Shown: positions 51,962-63,556, numbered from the stretch's first letter. The stretch: 64,000 nucleotides of DNA from Anaerolineae bacterium (GCA_013360465.1 JABWBO010000005.1:1-64000); one strand, 5' to 3'. A program made the numbers and translations. Notes: generated by a model not told the origin, from the letters alone.

Positions 51962-54303
51962 CCGTACATCCTCTCGTCCGGTTTGAGTCCCCTCAGGGAC
52001 GATCTTTCAAGCTTCCGTGCCGCGATCACCGCCTGACCCAGCGCCAGCCCGCCGTCATTGGGCGGCACGATCTGGTGGGTGTAGACGGTCAGCCCGGCGT
52101 TGCGCAGCAGGGGCAGCGCCCGTTCCAACAGGCTCACGTTCTGAAAGACGCCGCCGCTCAGGGCGACTTCACTCAGTCCGTAGCGTTCGGCGAGACGCAG
52201 GCAGAGATCGCGCACCAGCGCCGCCGTTCCGTTGTGGAAACGCGCCGCGATCACCCCCGCCGGGACGCCGCGCCGCACATCTTCCGCCGCCGCTCGAATC
52301 GCTGGGGCAGGGTCGATCTGCTCGCCAGGCGCGAAGGGGTAAGCGTCGCGCTCGTCGGGGTCGATTAGCGCTTCCAGTTCAATTGCCGCCTGCCCTTCAT
52401 AGGTCGCCGTCTGACACACCCCTGCCAGCGCCGAGATGGCATCGAACAGCCGCCCCATGCTGGAGGTGTACGGCGCGTTGACGCCGCGTTCCATCTGGAT
52501 TCCGATGGTGCGCGCTTCGGCGGGGCTGAGCGCCGCCATGAACGGCAGCCCTTCAGGATCGACGCCCGCCGCCAGCGCATACGCCAGCGCGACGCGGGCG
52601 GGTTTACGGGTGGCGGCGTCGCCGCCCGGCAGGCGGATCGGGCGCAGATGGGCGGCGCGCTGGAAGTCGGCGTAGTCGGTGATCAGGAATTCACCGCCCC
52701 AGATCGTGCCATCTGTGCCGTAACCAGAGCCGTCGAAGCACACGCCGATCACCGGCTGACCGCCGTCGTGCCCGTGTTCGGCGAGGACGGCGGCGATGTG
52801 CGCGTGATGATGCTGCACCGCTAGCGCCGGGAGACCCTCCGCTGCCGCCCGCTGCAAGGCGTAGCGCGTCGCCAGGTAGTCCGGGTGCAGATCGTGGACG
52901 AGGCACGCCGGCGCGATGCGGAACAGCCGCTCGAAGTGAGCGGCGCTCTCCTCGAAGGCGACCAGCGTCTCGTGGTTATCCATGCTGCCGATGTGCTGGC
53001 TCATGAAGGCGTAGCCGTCGCGGGTGACGCAGAAGGTGTTCTTCATCTCTCCGCCGACCGCCAGGAGCGGCGGCAGGTTGAACGGCAGACGCACCGGGAA
53101 GGGCGCGTAGCCCCGCGACCGGCGGATGGGCAGTTCGCGTCCCTCGAAGATGCGCATCACCGAGTCGTCGGCGCGGACGTGGATGTCGCGATCATGCATC
53201 AAGGCAGCATCTGCCAGCGGCGACAGACGGGTGCGTGCGTCGTCATTGGCGATCACGATCGGTTCTTCGGAATGGTTGCCGCTGGTCATCACCAGCGGCG
53301 GCAGTCCTTCGTCGAAGAGCAGAGCGTGCAGCGGCGTATAGGGCAGCATCACGCCGAGCGCCGACTGCCCCGGCGCGATGCCGCCGGCGTCCGTGCCGTC
53401 GGCGCGGCGCAGCAGGACGATTGGACTGGCGGGCGATGCCAGCAGCTTCGCCTCTTCTTCCGAAACGCAGCACCAGCGCCGGATCGTCTCCAGGTCCGGC
53501 ATCATCAGCGCGAAAGGCTTGGCGACGCGGTGCTTGCGGCGGCGCAGCTCGGCGACGACGGCGGGATTTGTCGCGTCGCAGGCGAGATGAAAGCCGCCCA
53601 CGCCCTTGATCGCCACGATCTTCCCGGCGCGCAGCAGATCGGCGGTCGCCCGCAGGGCGTTGTCGCCTTGCAGCGCCGTGCCGGTGGGGTCTGGCGCGGC
53701 GTCGTCATGCCAGCTTTCCAGCCAGATATGCGGTCCACAATCCGAGCAGGCGACCGGCTGGGCGTGAAAGCGGCGGTCCGCCGGGTCCTGATAGTCGGCG
53801 GCGCAGTCGGCGCACAGTGGAAATGCCGCCATCGTAGTCAGCGGGCGGTCGTAAGGGATGTCCTTAATCAGGGTGAAGCGGGGTCCGCAGTTGGTGCAGT
53901 TGATGAAAGGGTAGCGATAGCGCCGGTCTGCCGGATCGCGCAGTTCGCGCAGACAGTCGGAGCAGAGGGCGATATCCGGCGAGATCGGTTGGAATGCGCC
54001 ATCCTTCGCCAGGCTTTCACGAATCTCGAAGCTGACGAAGGCTTCCGGGGGACATGCCGCCACCGTCAGCGTGTCGATGTGCGCCAGCGCCGGCGCTTCG
54101 GTTTGCAGGGCGCTCACGAAGGCGCGCAGCGCCTCTGCCGAGCCGTCGGCGCGGATGAACACCCCTTCTGAGGTATTGCGCACCCACCCGGTCAGCCCAT
54201 GCCGGCGCGCCAGGGTGTACACGAAGGGACGAAAACCGACTCCCTGGACGACCCCGGTGATGTGGATCTCCGTACCTGTGATGATCTGTTGGTCGAGGCG
54301 CAT
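51958..54303 (-). CDS. hypF: Carbamoyltransferase HypF
   Basis: 781 residues in the full HypF order. Acylphosphatase domain (about 10-95: [19 protein letters not shown]). Two zinc fingers ([31 protein letters not shown]). YrdC-like domain (about 205-390). Kae1-like nucleotide-binding domain with [16 protein letters not shown] and [10 protein letters not shown]. It uses carbamoyl phosphate and ATP to carbamoylate the HypE C-terminal Cys. Intact; start ATG overlaps nothing upstream, with 43 bases to hypC. Confidence 0.96.
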
Positions 54304-54346
54304 CGTTCACCGCCGCCGGCGCATTAACCCGCCGGAGCCACTGTCC

Positions 54347-54628
54347 TCACGCGCTTCCTGGCGGCTGAAGGATATCCGCCTCATCGGACTCAAGTTCGGC
54401 TGCCAGCTCGCCCATCTCGCGCAGGGCGTCCAGCGTGCGCAGCGCCTCCTCTTCGTCCACCTTGCTGATGGCGAAGCCAACATGAACGAGGATATAGTCG
54501 CCGATCTGCGCTTCCGGCAGGTAGGCGAGGCAGACTTCTTTCATCACGCCGTCGAAATCGATCCTGCCCATGTGCAGACCCGCGCTGTCATAGACCTCGA
54601 CAATTCTGCCGGGAATCGCCAAACACAT
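54347..54628 (-). CDS. hypC: Hydrogenase assembly chaperone HypC/HybG
   Basis: 93 residues from the ATG at 54628 with GAGGA upstream; an in-frame start seven codons earlier is rejected because family members begin MCLAIPG with the essential Cys2. The OB-like body (IDFDGVMKEVCLAYLPEAQIGDYILVHVGFAISKVDEEEA) is typical when split into strands. HypC shuttles iron with HypD to the hydrogenase large subunit precursor. First gene of the cluster. Its C-terminal extension after residue 75 is slightly longer than usual. Confidence 0.95.
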   Translation of the reverse strand: MCLAIPGRIVEVYDSAGLHMGRIDFDGVMKEVCLAYLPEAQIGDYILVHVGFAISKVDEEEALRTLDALREMGELAAELESDEADILQPPGSA

Positions 54629-54768
54629 GATGTGCTGTTCCTCGCTCATTCTCAGCCAACGTATTACCTCTACTCTAGCGGGTATCGGCGCGGATGTCGG
54701 CTGATCAATGGCATTTTTGTCGTCTGGCGTTTGTCACTCTTTCGCGCTGCTCCGTCGGGCTGGATCGG

Positions 54769-55917
54769 CTACCATTCGGCAATCGAACCGTCTTCGCGCC
54801 GCCAGACCGGGTTGCGCCAGCGATGTCCGCGCTGCGCCGCTTCGCGCACCTTCTCTTCGTTGATGGTGATGCCCAACCCCGGCGCTGTTGGCAGCGGCAC
54901 GAAACCGTCAGCATAGGCGAATACGCCCGGATCGGTGAGATAGTCGAGCAGATCGTTGCCGACGTTGTAATGGATGCCGAGGCTCTGTTCCTGAATGAAG
55001 GCGTTGTAGGCAACGGCGTCGATTTGCAGACAGGCTGCCAGGGCAATCGGTCCGAGCGGGCAGTGCGGCGCAATCGCCACGTCATAGGCTTCTGCCATCG
55101 CGGCGATTTTGAAGACCTCGGTGATGCCGCCGGCGTGCGACAGATCGGGCTGAAGGACATCGACGACGCCCTCCGCCAGCAGGTTCTTGAAATCCCAGCG
55201 CGAATACATGCGCTCGCCGGTGGCGATGGGGATCGATGTATGCGCGGCGATCTCGCGCAGCGCCTCGTTGTGTTCCGGCAGCACCGGCTCCTCGATGAAC
55301 ATCAGGTGGAAAGGCTCCAGTTCGCGCCCCAACACCTTCGCCATCGGTTTATGCACCCGCCCATGAAAATCGACGCCGATGCCGACCGCCGACCCGACTG
55401 CCTCGCGGACCGAGGCAACCCGTTCCAGCACCCGTTCCAGCTTGTCGAAGCTGTCGATGAAATGCGTCTCGTCGGTGGCATTCATCTTGACGGCGGTGAA
55501 ACCCTGCGCCACGCGGTCTTTCGCCTGCTGTGCCACATCGGCGGGGCGGTCGCCGCCGATCCACGAATAGACGCGCATCCTGTCGCGCACCGCGCCGCCG
55601 AGCAGATCGTAGATCGGCACGCTCAGCGCCTTCCCCTTGATGTCCCACAACGCCTGATCGATGCCGGCGATGGCGCTCATCATGACCGCGCCGCCGCGAT
55701 AGAAGCGCGCTCGGTAGAGCATCTGCCAGAGGTCCTGGATGCGCGACGGGTCTTTGCCGACGATGAAATCCTCGATTTCGCGCACCGCCGAGGCGACTGT
55801 CTCGGCATGACCTTCGACAACCGGTTCGCCCCAGCCGACCAGCCCCGCGTCCGTTGAGACTTTCACGAACAACCATCTTGGAGGCACGACAAAAAGCTCA
55901 ATCTGGGTGATCTTCAT
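54769..55917 (-). CDS. dgoD: D-galactonate dehydratase
   Basis: 382 residues, enolase superfamily. Diagnostic segments: [14 protein letters not shown] with the catalytic His, [14 protein letters not shown] with a metal Glu, [27 protein letters not shown], and [16 protein letters not shown] with the second catalytic His. These match the galactonate dehydratase subgroup, which makes 2-dehydro-3-deoxy-galactonate. No DgoK/DgoA partner is in the window. Start ATG at 55917. Confidence 0.92.
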   Translation of the reverse strand: MKITQIELFVVPPRWLFVKVSTDAGLVGWGEPVVEGHAETVASAVREIEDFIVGKDPSRIQDLWQMLYRARFYRGGAVMMSAIAGIDQALWDIKGKALSVPIYDLLGGAVRDRMRVYSWIGGDRPADVAQQAKDRVAQGFTAVKMNATDETHFIDSFDKLERVLERVASVREAVGSAVGIGVDFHGRVHKPMAKVLGRELEPFHLMFIEEPVLPEHNEALREIAAHTSIPIATGERMYSRWDFKNLLAEGVVDVLQPDLSHAGGITEVFKIAAMAEAYDVAIAPHCPLGPIALAACLQIDAVAYNAFIQEQSLGIHYNVGNDLLDYLTDPGVFAYADGFVPLPTAPGLGITINEEKVREAAQRGHRWRNPVWRREDGSIAEW

Positions 55918-56033
55918 AAGGTGAAACCTGACCCTGGGATGTGCTATTGTTGAGAAGGTAAATTGTAGCCCGACTCGCCCCGTATGGCTTCAGGCAATCG
56001 GGGCGGGGAAGGATTTGCATCAGGAGTCTACTT
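55918..56033. promoter_or_regulatory. Divergent region dgoD / kbl
   Basis: 116 bases separating two divergent genes; must hold both promoters. AGGAGT precedes the kbl ATG. I see no convincing -35/-10 pair. Confidence 0.35.
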
Positions 56034-57227
<1,194 letters not shown>

Positions 57228-57230
57228 ATC

Positions 57231-58280
57231 ATGTTCGTCAGAAGAAGACCGCACTTACGCGAAAAAGTTACGCTCATCACCGGGGCGAACGGAGAAGTCG
57301 GGCATGGGCTGATTCAGCACCTCTATGCCTTGCAAGATGCCTCCGATGTCGTCGTGCTGGACCTGCGCGGGTTGGACGACTCCATGCGCGGGATGGTCAA
57401 CCGGGTGATCGTCGGCGACATCCTTGACAACGAGCTGATCAACCTGCTGCTGAATGAGTACGAGATCGACACCATCATCCATCTGGCGGCGCTGCTCTCC
57501 ACCCATTCCGAGTTCAACCCGGAGACGGCGCACCGGGTCAACGTGCAGGGGACAATCAACCTGCTCAAACTGGCGATTGAACAGGGCAAGTCACGCGGGC
57601 TGCCGGTGAAGTTCATTTTCCCCAGTTCCATCGCCGTCTACGGAATGCCTGATCTGGAGACGAAGGCGCGCGTCACGGCGGTGAAGGAAGAGGACTTTCT
57701 GTACCCGATCACCATGTACGGCTGCAACAAGCTTTACTGCGAGCATCTGGGGCGCTACTACGCCCAGTACTACCAGCAGCTTTCCGCCTCGCGCTCGCTG
57801 GGCGTCGATTTCCGCTGCGTGCGTTTTCCCGGCTTGATCAGCGCGCAGACGCTGCCGACGGGCGGGACCAGCGATTACGCGCCGGAGATGCTTCACGCGG
57901 CGATTCGCGGTAAACCCTACGCCTGCTTCGTGCGCGAAGATGCCCGCATCCCGTTCATGATGATGCCCGACGCCATCAAATCGCTGCTGATGCTGGCGGA
58001 TGCGCCGCAGGAACAGCTGAATCACTACGTCTACAACGTGACCAGCTTCTCGCTGACTGCACAGGAGATCGCCGAACGGGTGCAGCAGAACTTCCCCGAC
58101 GCACAGATCACCTTCGAGCCGGACACGGCGCGCCAGGCGATTGTCGACAGCTGGCCCGCCGACATCGACGACAGCGCGGCGCGTCGGGAATGGAACTGGT
58201 CGCCGGAATACGACGCCGATCGAGCCTTCAGCGAATATTTGATTCCGATCATCACGGAACTGGCGTCACACGAGAAATGA
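57231..58280 (+). CDS. SDR-type L-threonine 3-dehydrogenase
   Basis: 349 residues of the extended SDR/UDP-galactose-4-epimerase-like fold. Cofactor motif TGANGEVGHGLIQHL, FIFPSSIAVYG with the active Ser, YGCNKLYCEH with Tyr and Lys, and the Thr-dehydrogenase-like tail IPFMMMPDAIKSLL, RQAIVDSWPADIDDSAAR. It oxidises L-threonine to 2-amino-3-oxobutanoate with NAD, feeding kbl. This SDR type replaces the more familiar zinc enzyme. D-erythronate dehydrogenase is an alternative of similar sequence, but the kbl neighbour favours threonine. Confidence 0.88.
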   Translation: MFVRRRPHLREKVTLITGANGEVGHGLIQHLYALQDASDVVVLDLRGLDDSMRGMVNRVIVGDILDNELINLLLNEYEIDTIIHLAALLSTHSEFNPETAHRVNVQGTINLLKLAIEQGKSRGLPVKFIFPSSIAVYGMPDLETKARVTAVKEEDFLYPITMYGCNKLYCEHLGRYYAQYYQQLSASRSLGVDFRCVRFPGLISAQTLPTGGTSDYAPEMLHAAIRGKPYACFVREDARIPFMMMPDAIKSLLMLADAPQEQLNHYVYNVTSFSLTAQEIAERVQQNFPDAQITFEPDTARQAIVDSWPADIDDSAARREWNWSPEYDADRAFSEYLIPIITELASHEK

Positions 58281-58302
58281 GACGCTGCCGGCGTGCGTCT
58301 CA
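58278..58302. terminator. Hairpin joining two convergent stop codons
   Basis: TGAGACGC (58278-58285) and GCGTCTCA (58295-58302) pair perfectly; each arm begins with the stop codon of one of the two convergent genes. Probable shared terminator with a 9-base loop. Confidence 0.55.
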
Positions 58303-60531
58303 TGCCTTCTGCTGCCACCCGGCAAGCAGGGTGAGCGCCAGCAGCACATATTCCCGCCGATCCATCCCGAATTCCATCAGGCGCGCCGAACATTCGCGCA
58401 GCGCCTGATGGAAGGCGTCATCTGCCGGAAGCAGCCCCGTACACTGGTCGAGGATATGCACCAATTCCGTGACCGCGGTGGCGAAATGCTCGTGTGCGAA
58501 GGATGCCGCGCAGGTTTCGAGCGGAGTGGGCAGATCCTCATGGACGCGGCGCATCGGACGGCGGAGCGACCGGACCGCTTGAGAGAGCGACGTTCCGGGG
58601 TCGGCGTGGGTGCTGCGGAATAACCGGACGAAGTGCGGCTCGCCTTCGTAGAGCCGCGCCAATGCCAGCGCCAGTTCCAGGCGCGCCCCTGGATTCTCCG
58701 TCTCGTACAGCACATCGAACAGCGCCGGCTGCGCCGGGGCGAAGCGCATCTGTCCCAGCGCCGAGGCGAACGCAATGCGCAGCCCCTTGTCGGTCTCATT
58801 GGGCATTCGTTCCAGCACCACCTCGCCGACGCTGGTATCGCCCAGCATGCCGAGTGCGCGGGTGGCGTGTGATTGGATAGACCGCCAGGGGGAATCCAGG
58901 CAGCGGCGCAGCGAAGGCAGCGCCGCCGGGTCGCCCATGCGCCCCAATCCCCAGGCGGCGATGGCGCTGAGCGCCAGTTCGGTGCCGTCGTCCAGCAGAT
59001 CACACAGCGCCTCGACCAGGCGCGGATCGGGCGAGGCGGTGTGTGAAATGGCATAGATCGCCTCGAAGCGCACATTGAAGCGCGGATCATGCAGCGCTGC
59101 CAGCAGCTCATCCACCGCCAGCGGGCTGTTGGTGTGTCCCATGCTCTCGGTGACGGCGACCATCGTTCGCTCGTCCTTGGCGCGGTGATAGCGCATGACG
59201 TTTTGCAGCGCCAGTACCGGGTTGCCGTGTAGGAACATGCCTGCGAAGTCGATCACCGAGACGCTGCTGTCGGCGCGCACGCTGCGGAAGATCAGGGCGC
59301 TGACGATGCTCAGCACGCTGCTGCCGATGAACAGCGGGGTGAACTGGTCCAGCGAGAAGCCCAGCAGGCTGCCAGAGATGCCCGCCGTCGCGTCGAGCAG
59401 CGCCCCGCTGCCGATCTGGCTGATGCCGCCGATCAAGCCGATCAGCGAGTAGAACACCGCCATATATGCGCCGCGATCTTCGCGCGGGACAACCCGCGTG
59501 AAGAGCAGCCGACCGGAGCCGAGCGCCCAGGCGATCTCCACGACGCCCCAGAGGAAGGCGATGACGACGGCGAAGAAGAGGCTGAGTTCTGAATGGCGCG
59601 GCATGAGCAGCCAGCCAACGGGCAGCGCCGCTTTGGCGATCAAACCAGTCAGCATGATCGGTTTGCTGCCGTAGCGGTCGGCAGCCCAACCGAGCAGATA
59701 GGTCACGGAAAGCCCGCCGGCGATGCTGCCGATTTGCAGCCAGACGACGCTGCTGTCGCTCAAGCCGACTTCCTGACTCATGAAGATCGGGATGAATGCC
59801 AGCGGCGCGCCGGCGAGGGCGCTCACGCCTAACCCCGTCACGTAGCGCGTGAAATTGCGGTCGCGCAGCACCTGACCAAAGCGGCGGAAGCTGACCCGCT
59901 GCGTCGGGCTGGGCGCGCCGCCGGGCAGCTGCGCCACCGCCCAGACCCCTCCAAGACCGAAGAAGAGACCGACCAGAAAAGCCAGCATGAAGCGGTCGAT
60001 CCCGGTCGAGAGACCGAGGATATAGCCGCCGAAGGCGACGGCGGCGGCACTGGTCAGGCGCGAAACCATATCGTTGACCGCCGCATGTTTGCCGCGCACC
60101 GAGTCCGGGATGATCTCCTGCATCCAGGGATAGAACCCCGTCTCAGCGATGGAGCGGCAGAGCGCGAAGCCGAAGGTCACCAGCGACGCCAGCGCCAGCG
60201 CCGCGCTCAGCCCGAACTGGCTGATCACCCAGGGCATGAGCAGCAGCGCCGCCGTGACCACCTTGCGCAGACCGAAGAATGTCACGTAGGTGCGCTTATA
60301 TCCGTAGCGCCCGACGAGCGGCGCGATGAACACGGCGACGATGCCGGTGAAGGGCAGAAGCGCCAGCAGCAGACCGATGTGGGTGTTGGATGCCCCCAGT
60401 TCGTCGCTCAGGAACAGCACAAAGCCGGAACCGAAGAATGTGAGCTGCGCGTAGATGGCGTTGAGCGCGTGAAACGTCGTGTTCCAGGGAAGACGCCGGA
60501 GCTTATCGGCGGTGGTGATCTCGACCGTCAT
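58300..60531 (-). CDS. MFS transporter fused to HEAT repeats
   Basis: 743 residues. Residues 1-415 form a 12-helix major facilitator (SNTHIGLLLALLPFTGIVAV, GRYGYKRTYVTFFGLRKV, SLVTFGFALCRSIAETGFYP, GWAADRYGSKPIMLTGLIA). A short linker is followed by about five PBS-lyase-type HEAT repeats (about 465-620: LAVDELLAALHDPRFNVRFE, ALCDLLDDGTELALSAIAAW, SLRRCLDSPWRSIQSHATRA). A helical tail closes it. The HEAT part should lie in the cytoplasm and could bind a protein partner. Substrate unknown. Fusion of these domains is uncommon. Confidence 0.85.
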   Translation of the reverse strand: MTVEITTADKLRRLPWNTTFHALNAIYAQLTFFGSGFVLFLSDELGASNTHIGLLLALLPFTGIVAVFIAPLVGRYGYKRTYVTFFGLRKVVTAALLLMPWVISQFGLSAALALASLVTFGFALCRSIAETGFYPWMQEIIPDSVRGKHAAVNDMVSRLTSAAAVAFGGYILGLSTGIDRFMLAFLVGLFFGLGGVWAVAQLPGGAPSPTQRVSFRRFGQVLRDRNFTRYVTGLGVSALAGAPLAFIPIFMSQEVGLSDSSVVWLQIGSIAGGLSVTYLLGWAADRYGSKPIMLTGLIAKAALPVGWLLMPRHSELSLFFAVVIAFLWGVVEIAWALGSGRLLFTRVVPREDRGAYMAVFYSLIGLIGGISQIGSGALLDATAGISGSLLGFSLDQFTPLFIGSSVLSIVSALIFRSVRADSSVSVIDFAGMFLHGNPVLALQNVMRYHRAKDERTMVAVTESMGHTNSPLAVDELLAALHDPRFNVRFEAIYAISHTASPDPRLVEALCDLLDDGTELALSAIAAWGLGRMGDPAALPSLRRCLDSPWRSIQSHATRALGMLGDTSVGEVVLERMPNETDKGLRIAFASALGQMRFAPAQPALFDVLYETENPGARLELALALARLYEGEPHFVRLFRSTHADPGTSLSQAVRSLRRPMRRVHEDLPTPLETCAASFAHEHFATAVTELVHILDQCTGLLPADDAFHQALRECSARLMEFGMDRREYVLLALTLLAGWQQKA

Positions 60532-60716
60532 GGAGTGACCTGCTGCACGTGTGGATATATCCCCATGATACTCCCAGATTATCGAACCGCGCTCATGCCA
60601 AACGGGTAAACGGGTATTGTGTTTGATCTTGCGCCATAGGGGCAGGGTCCATTAGACTCACGGCGCTGACGGACGCCGCGCCTTTCGCAGCGCCCCGCCT
60701 TGAGAGAAGCGACAGT
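60532..60716. promoter_or_regulatory. Divergent region, MFS-HEAT / glycosyltransferase
   Basis: 185 bases between divergent genes. GAGAGAAG precedes the glycosyltransferase ATG. Two short direct repeats of AAACGGGTA-like sequence (60599-60617) are visible; no clear promoter boxes. Confidence 0.35.
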
Positions 60717-61469
60717 ATGAACGATGTGATGGTGGTACTGCCCACCTACAACGAGGCGGAAAACCTGCCCCTGATGCTGGATGCGCTGCTGAACCTGCCC
60801 GAAGTGGCGCTGCGCGTCCTGGTTGTTGACGACAACTCCCCGGATGGAACCGGCAGGATCGCCGATGAAGCCGCTCAGCGTAACCCTCAGCGCGTCGCCG
60901 TTCTGCACCGCACCGAAAAGAACGGACTGGGACCGGCGTACATCGCCGGATTCCGCCGCGCCATCGAGCTGGGCGCGCAGTACATCATCCAGATGGATGC
61001 CGACTTTTCGCATCAGCCGAGCTACATCCCGCAGCTGATCGCCAAGCTGGAGTCCGGTTACGATCTGGTGATCGGTTCGCGTTTTGTGCAGGGCGGCGGC
61101 GTGGATAAGACCTGGTCTTTCTTCCGCAAGCTGCTGAGCTGGTTCGCCAACGGCGTATACGTCCGCCTTCTGCTCGGCATCCCCATCTCCGATTCGACCG
61201 CCGGCTATCGCATCTGGCGGCGCGAGACGCTGATCGGCATGGGCTTGGAACGAATCAGCGCCAATGGCTATGTATTTCAGGTCGAGATGGCGTATGTTGC
61301 CCAGCGATTGGGCTACCGCCTGACCGAGATCCCGATCTATTTTCCAGATCGCGAACGCGGCAAGTCCAAGATGGGATCGCACATCATCTTCGAGGCTGCC
61401 GTGCGCGTCTGGCAGCTCCTTCTGCGTCATCATGGATTGACCCCATCGCAGCGCAAGCCCTTATCCTGA
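60717..61469 (+). CDS. Polyprenol monophosphomannose synthase-like GT2
   Basis: 250 residues of GT2 glycosyltransferase related to dolichol-phosphate mannosyltransferase DPM1. Strands and motifs in order: VVLPTYNEAENLP, LVVDDNSPDGTGRIAD, GLGPAYIAGFRRA, IIQMDADFSHQPSYIP with the metal-binding DAD, VIGSRFVQGG, and DSTAGYRIWRRETL. FPDRERGKSKMG closes the core. There is no C-terminal membrane anchor, as in short bacterial Ppm1 types. It transfers a sugar from a nucleotide to a polyprenyl phosphate on the cytoplasmic membrane face. Confidence 0.92.
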   Translation: MNDVMVVLPTYNEAENLPLMLDALLNLPEVALRVLVVDDNSPDGTGRIADEAAQRNPQRVAVLHRTEKNGLGPAYIAGFRRAIELGAQYIIQMDADFSHQPSYIPQLIAKLESGYDLVIGSRFVQGGGVDKTWSFFRKLLSWFANGVYVRLLLGIPISDSTAGYRIWRRETLIGMGLERISANGYVFQVEMAYVAQRLGYRLTEIPIYFPDRERGKSKMGSHIIFEAAVRVWQLLLRHHGLTPSQRKPLS

Positions 61470-61484
61470 GAGGCATCCTGCGCG

Positions 61485-62123
61485 ATGCAGACCACGCTCG
61501 ACCATGCGCGCGTCATCCAGCTGACCAGCCGCTACGCGCCCTTTGACCCCCCGCGCGAACCGCTGGATGTCGGCGATCTGTGGTCGCTGCTGTGGCGGTT
61601 GGACCAGGCAGTGGGCAGCGCCAACCAGGAACGCTATTATCGCCGCTGCGCGCTGGCGCTCTGTCGGGGGCTTCGCCTCGATAATCATGCGCTTTACCGC
61701 TTCATCGACCAGACTCCATCTGGCGACCTGTATCGTCTGCTGCCCACGCTGGTCTATCGCAGCCGGGGGAAATCCCTGGACGCCCACGATCAGAAGGCAG
61801 CGGTGGAACAACTGCTGAAACTGCGCGCCGATATCATGCGCATGGGTGCTTACCAGGAATCATGGGTCAGCACATGGCCCGGCAGCGGAATGCAGGATGT
61901 CGAACTGCGTGAGCGGGTCTTCGCGGTCCTGTTCACCGCGCTTCAGGGGCAGTATGCCGGCTTCGCGCGGCTCTTGCTGGTGATCGACATCGTGATCGCC
62001 AATCTGCTGCTTGGACTGCATCTCCCCGAAGAGATCGCGCTGATGCGCCTGGTGACCACCTTCAACTACCCGGACCCGGCGGACGCCCAGGTGCGCGATT
62101 TGTTTTTCGCCGAAGAGGGTTAA
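61485..62123 (+). CDS. Hypothetical helical protein
   Basis: 212 residues beginning 15 bases after the glycosyltransferase stop, so likely in one transcript. Mainly helical (LWSLLWRLDQAVGSANQERYYRR split over two helices) with one long hydrophobic stretch near 165-185 (FARLLLVIDIVIANLLLGL). That could be a buried helix or membrane association. No family recognised and no catalytic motif. GAGAGGC lies upstream of the ATG. Confidence 0.65.
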   Translation: MQTTLDHARVIQLTSRYAPFDPPREPLDVGDLWSLLWRLDQAVGSANQERYYRRCALALCRGLRLDNHALYRFIDQTPSGDLYRLLPTLVYRSRGKSLDAHDQKAAVEQLLKLRADIMRMGAYQESWVSTWPGSGMQDVELRERVFAVLFTALQGQYAGFARLLLVIDIVIANLLLGLHLPEEIALMRLVTTFNYPDPADAQVRDLFFAEEG

Positions 62124-62133
62124 TTCCTGCCCC

Positions 62134-62547
62134 TTAACCGGCAGCGATGATGCGGACCACGCCCGGTACAGAGGCGACCAGGGCGGCGATGTCCCTCATC
62201 GCTTCTTCGCCAGGAAGCGCGCCTGAAAGCGTCACCGTGCCGCGCCGAACGTTGGCAACCAAGCCCTTGGGAAGCCGCCGACCGACCTCCAGGCGAATCA
62301 TCTCGTCGTCGAAGAGCTGCGTGCCGTCCACCGACTGCACGCCCGCCACTCGGGGAATCTGGTTGATCAGATAGCGGCGGTTGATCGGCGTCAGGACATG
62401 CCCGCTGAGGACGACGACCCCCGCCTGGACGCTGACGCGAATGTGGAAGCGGTCGGCGGCGGTTGGCGGGTACTGCGTGATGATTGAGACGATTTCGTTA
62501 TGGATGTCGATATCAGGGCGTTGAACGATTACACTGGGTTCTGTCAT
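62134..62547 (-). CDS. BON domain protein
   Basis: 137 residues from the ATG at 62547 with GGAGAAATGG upstream. Two BON units: about 15-75 (FHIRVSVQAGVVVLSGHVLT, INQIPRVAGVQSV) and about 80-135 (VEVGRRL-like RLEVGRRLPKGL, GTVTLSGALPGEEAMRDI, VASVPGVVRII). BON modules bind phospholipid or other ligands, usually in the envelope. This copy has no signal peptide, so it may act in the cytoplasm. Convergent with the preceding hypothetical gene. Confidence 0.85.
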   Translation of the reverse strand: MTEPSVIVQRPDIDIHNEIVSIITQYPPTAADRFHIRVSVQAGVVVLSGHVLTPINRRYLINQIPRVAGVQSVDGTQLFDDEMIRLEVGRRLPKGLVANVRRGTVTLSGALPGEEAMRDIAALVASVPGVVRIIAAG

Positions 62548-62713
62548 AATCCATTTCTCCAAAAGAGCGCCATGCAGCGAGCGCTCGGCAGCATCTCTCA
62601 TCTGTCAGGGCAGCGCGCTGCTGCTACCTTAATTGTGACCCATCCGGTCGTTCATTGCCACCTGATCTTGTGTAGAATAAGCCCGATGTTGAGCCGGTCA
62701 TGGACAGACGTAT

Positions 62714-63529
62714 ATGTTGGAACAGTGGGTGGTTGATCTCCGAAGCGCTGATGCAGGCGTGCGCTTCTACGCTGCGCAGCAGCTTGGCGCGCTGAACGAC
62801 GACAGCGCGGTCGATGCGCTGATCGCCGCGCTGCCCGATGCCCACGCCAAGGTGCAGTATGCGGCGCTGTCTTCGCTGATCAAGTTGGGCGCTTTCCGGG
62901 CGCTCCAGCCGGTCATCGACATGCTGCTGGACGATCTGCACAGCCGGGTGTGGGAACTGCTCAAGCTGAGCATCGGCACGCGCCTGCGCGCCGGGTTGAT
63001 CGATATGGTACAACGCGATGATCTCGTCATGTCAGATCGTCTTCACGACGCCCTGACGGCACATCTCCTCGACGAACATCAGAAAGCGCTCTTCCTGCGC
63101 ATGATTGGGCGCACCGGCGACAGCCGCCGCCTCGAAGGACTGGTCGTGCTTATCGACTCCGGCGCGGCGGAAGTTCCACCTGCGGTGCAGGCTGCCGCTG
63201 CCGAAGCGCTGGGGATGCTTGGCGACCGTGAGGCGGTGCGTGCGCTGATTGCGGTGGCGGGCAGCCCCAACGACGCCGTCCGCGAGACCGCCGTCGAAGC
63301 CCTGGGACGCCTGGGCGACGCACGGGCGTTCGAGACCGTGCTGGCGGCGCTGAACGACGAGAACGAATGGGTCCGCCGTGCTTCTGCCGAGGCGCTAGGG
63401 GGGATCGGCGACGCCCGCGCTCTTGATGCGCTGACCGCCGCGCTGGCAGACGAGTCCGGTATGGTGCAGGATGCCGCTTTCGACGCGATCAAGAAGCTCA
63501 GCGGCGATCCTTTCACGGCGCTGTTGTGA
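62714..63529 (+). CDS. HEAT-repeat protein
   Basis: 271 residues made almost wholly of HEAT units: RFYAAQQLGALNDDSAVDAL, VQYAALSSLIKLGAF, then QAAAAEALGMLGDREAVRAL, VRETAVEALGRLGDARAFE, VRRASAEALGGIGDARALDAL and a last unit ending IKKLSGDPF. Probable protein-interaction scaffold, cytoplasmic. Its repeats resemble those fused to the MFS protein 2 kb upstream, so the two could act together; this is inference. The start lacks a strong ribosome site. Confidence 0.85.
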   Translation: MLEQWVVDLRSADAGVRFYAAQQLGALNDDSAVDALIAALPDAHAKVQYAALSSLIKLGAFRALQPVIDMLLDDLHSRVWELLKLSIGTRLRAGLIDMVQRDDLVMSDRLHDALTAHLLDEHQKALFLRMIGRTGDSRRLEGLVVLIDSGAAEVPPAVQAAAAEALGMLGDREAVRALIAVAGSPNDAVRETAVEALGRLGDARAFETVLAALNDENEWVRRASAEALGGIGDARALDALTAALADESGMVQDAAFDAIKKLSGDPFTALL

Positions 63530-63556
63530 GCATCTATCTTAGAAACAGGAGCGGCG

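Noticed and set aside
52885-54171. 428-codon plus-strand frame opposite hypF
   Set aside because: hypF is complete with all four domains; the opposite frame has no recognisable fold.
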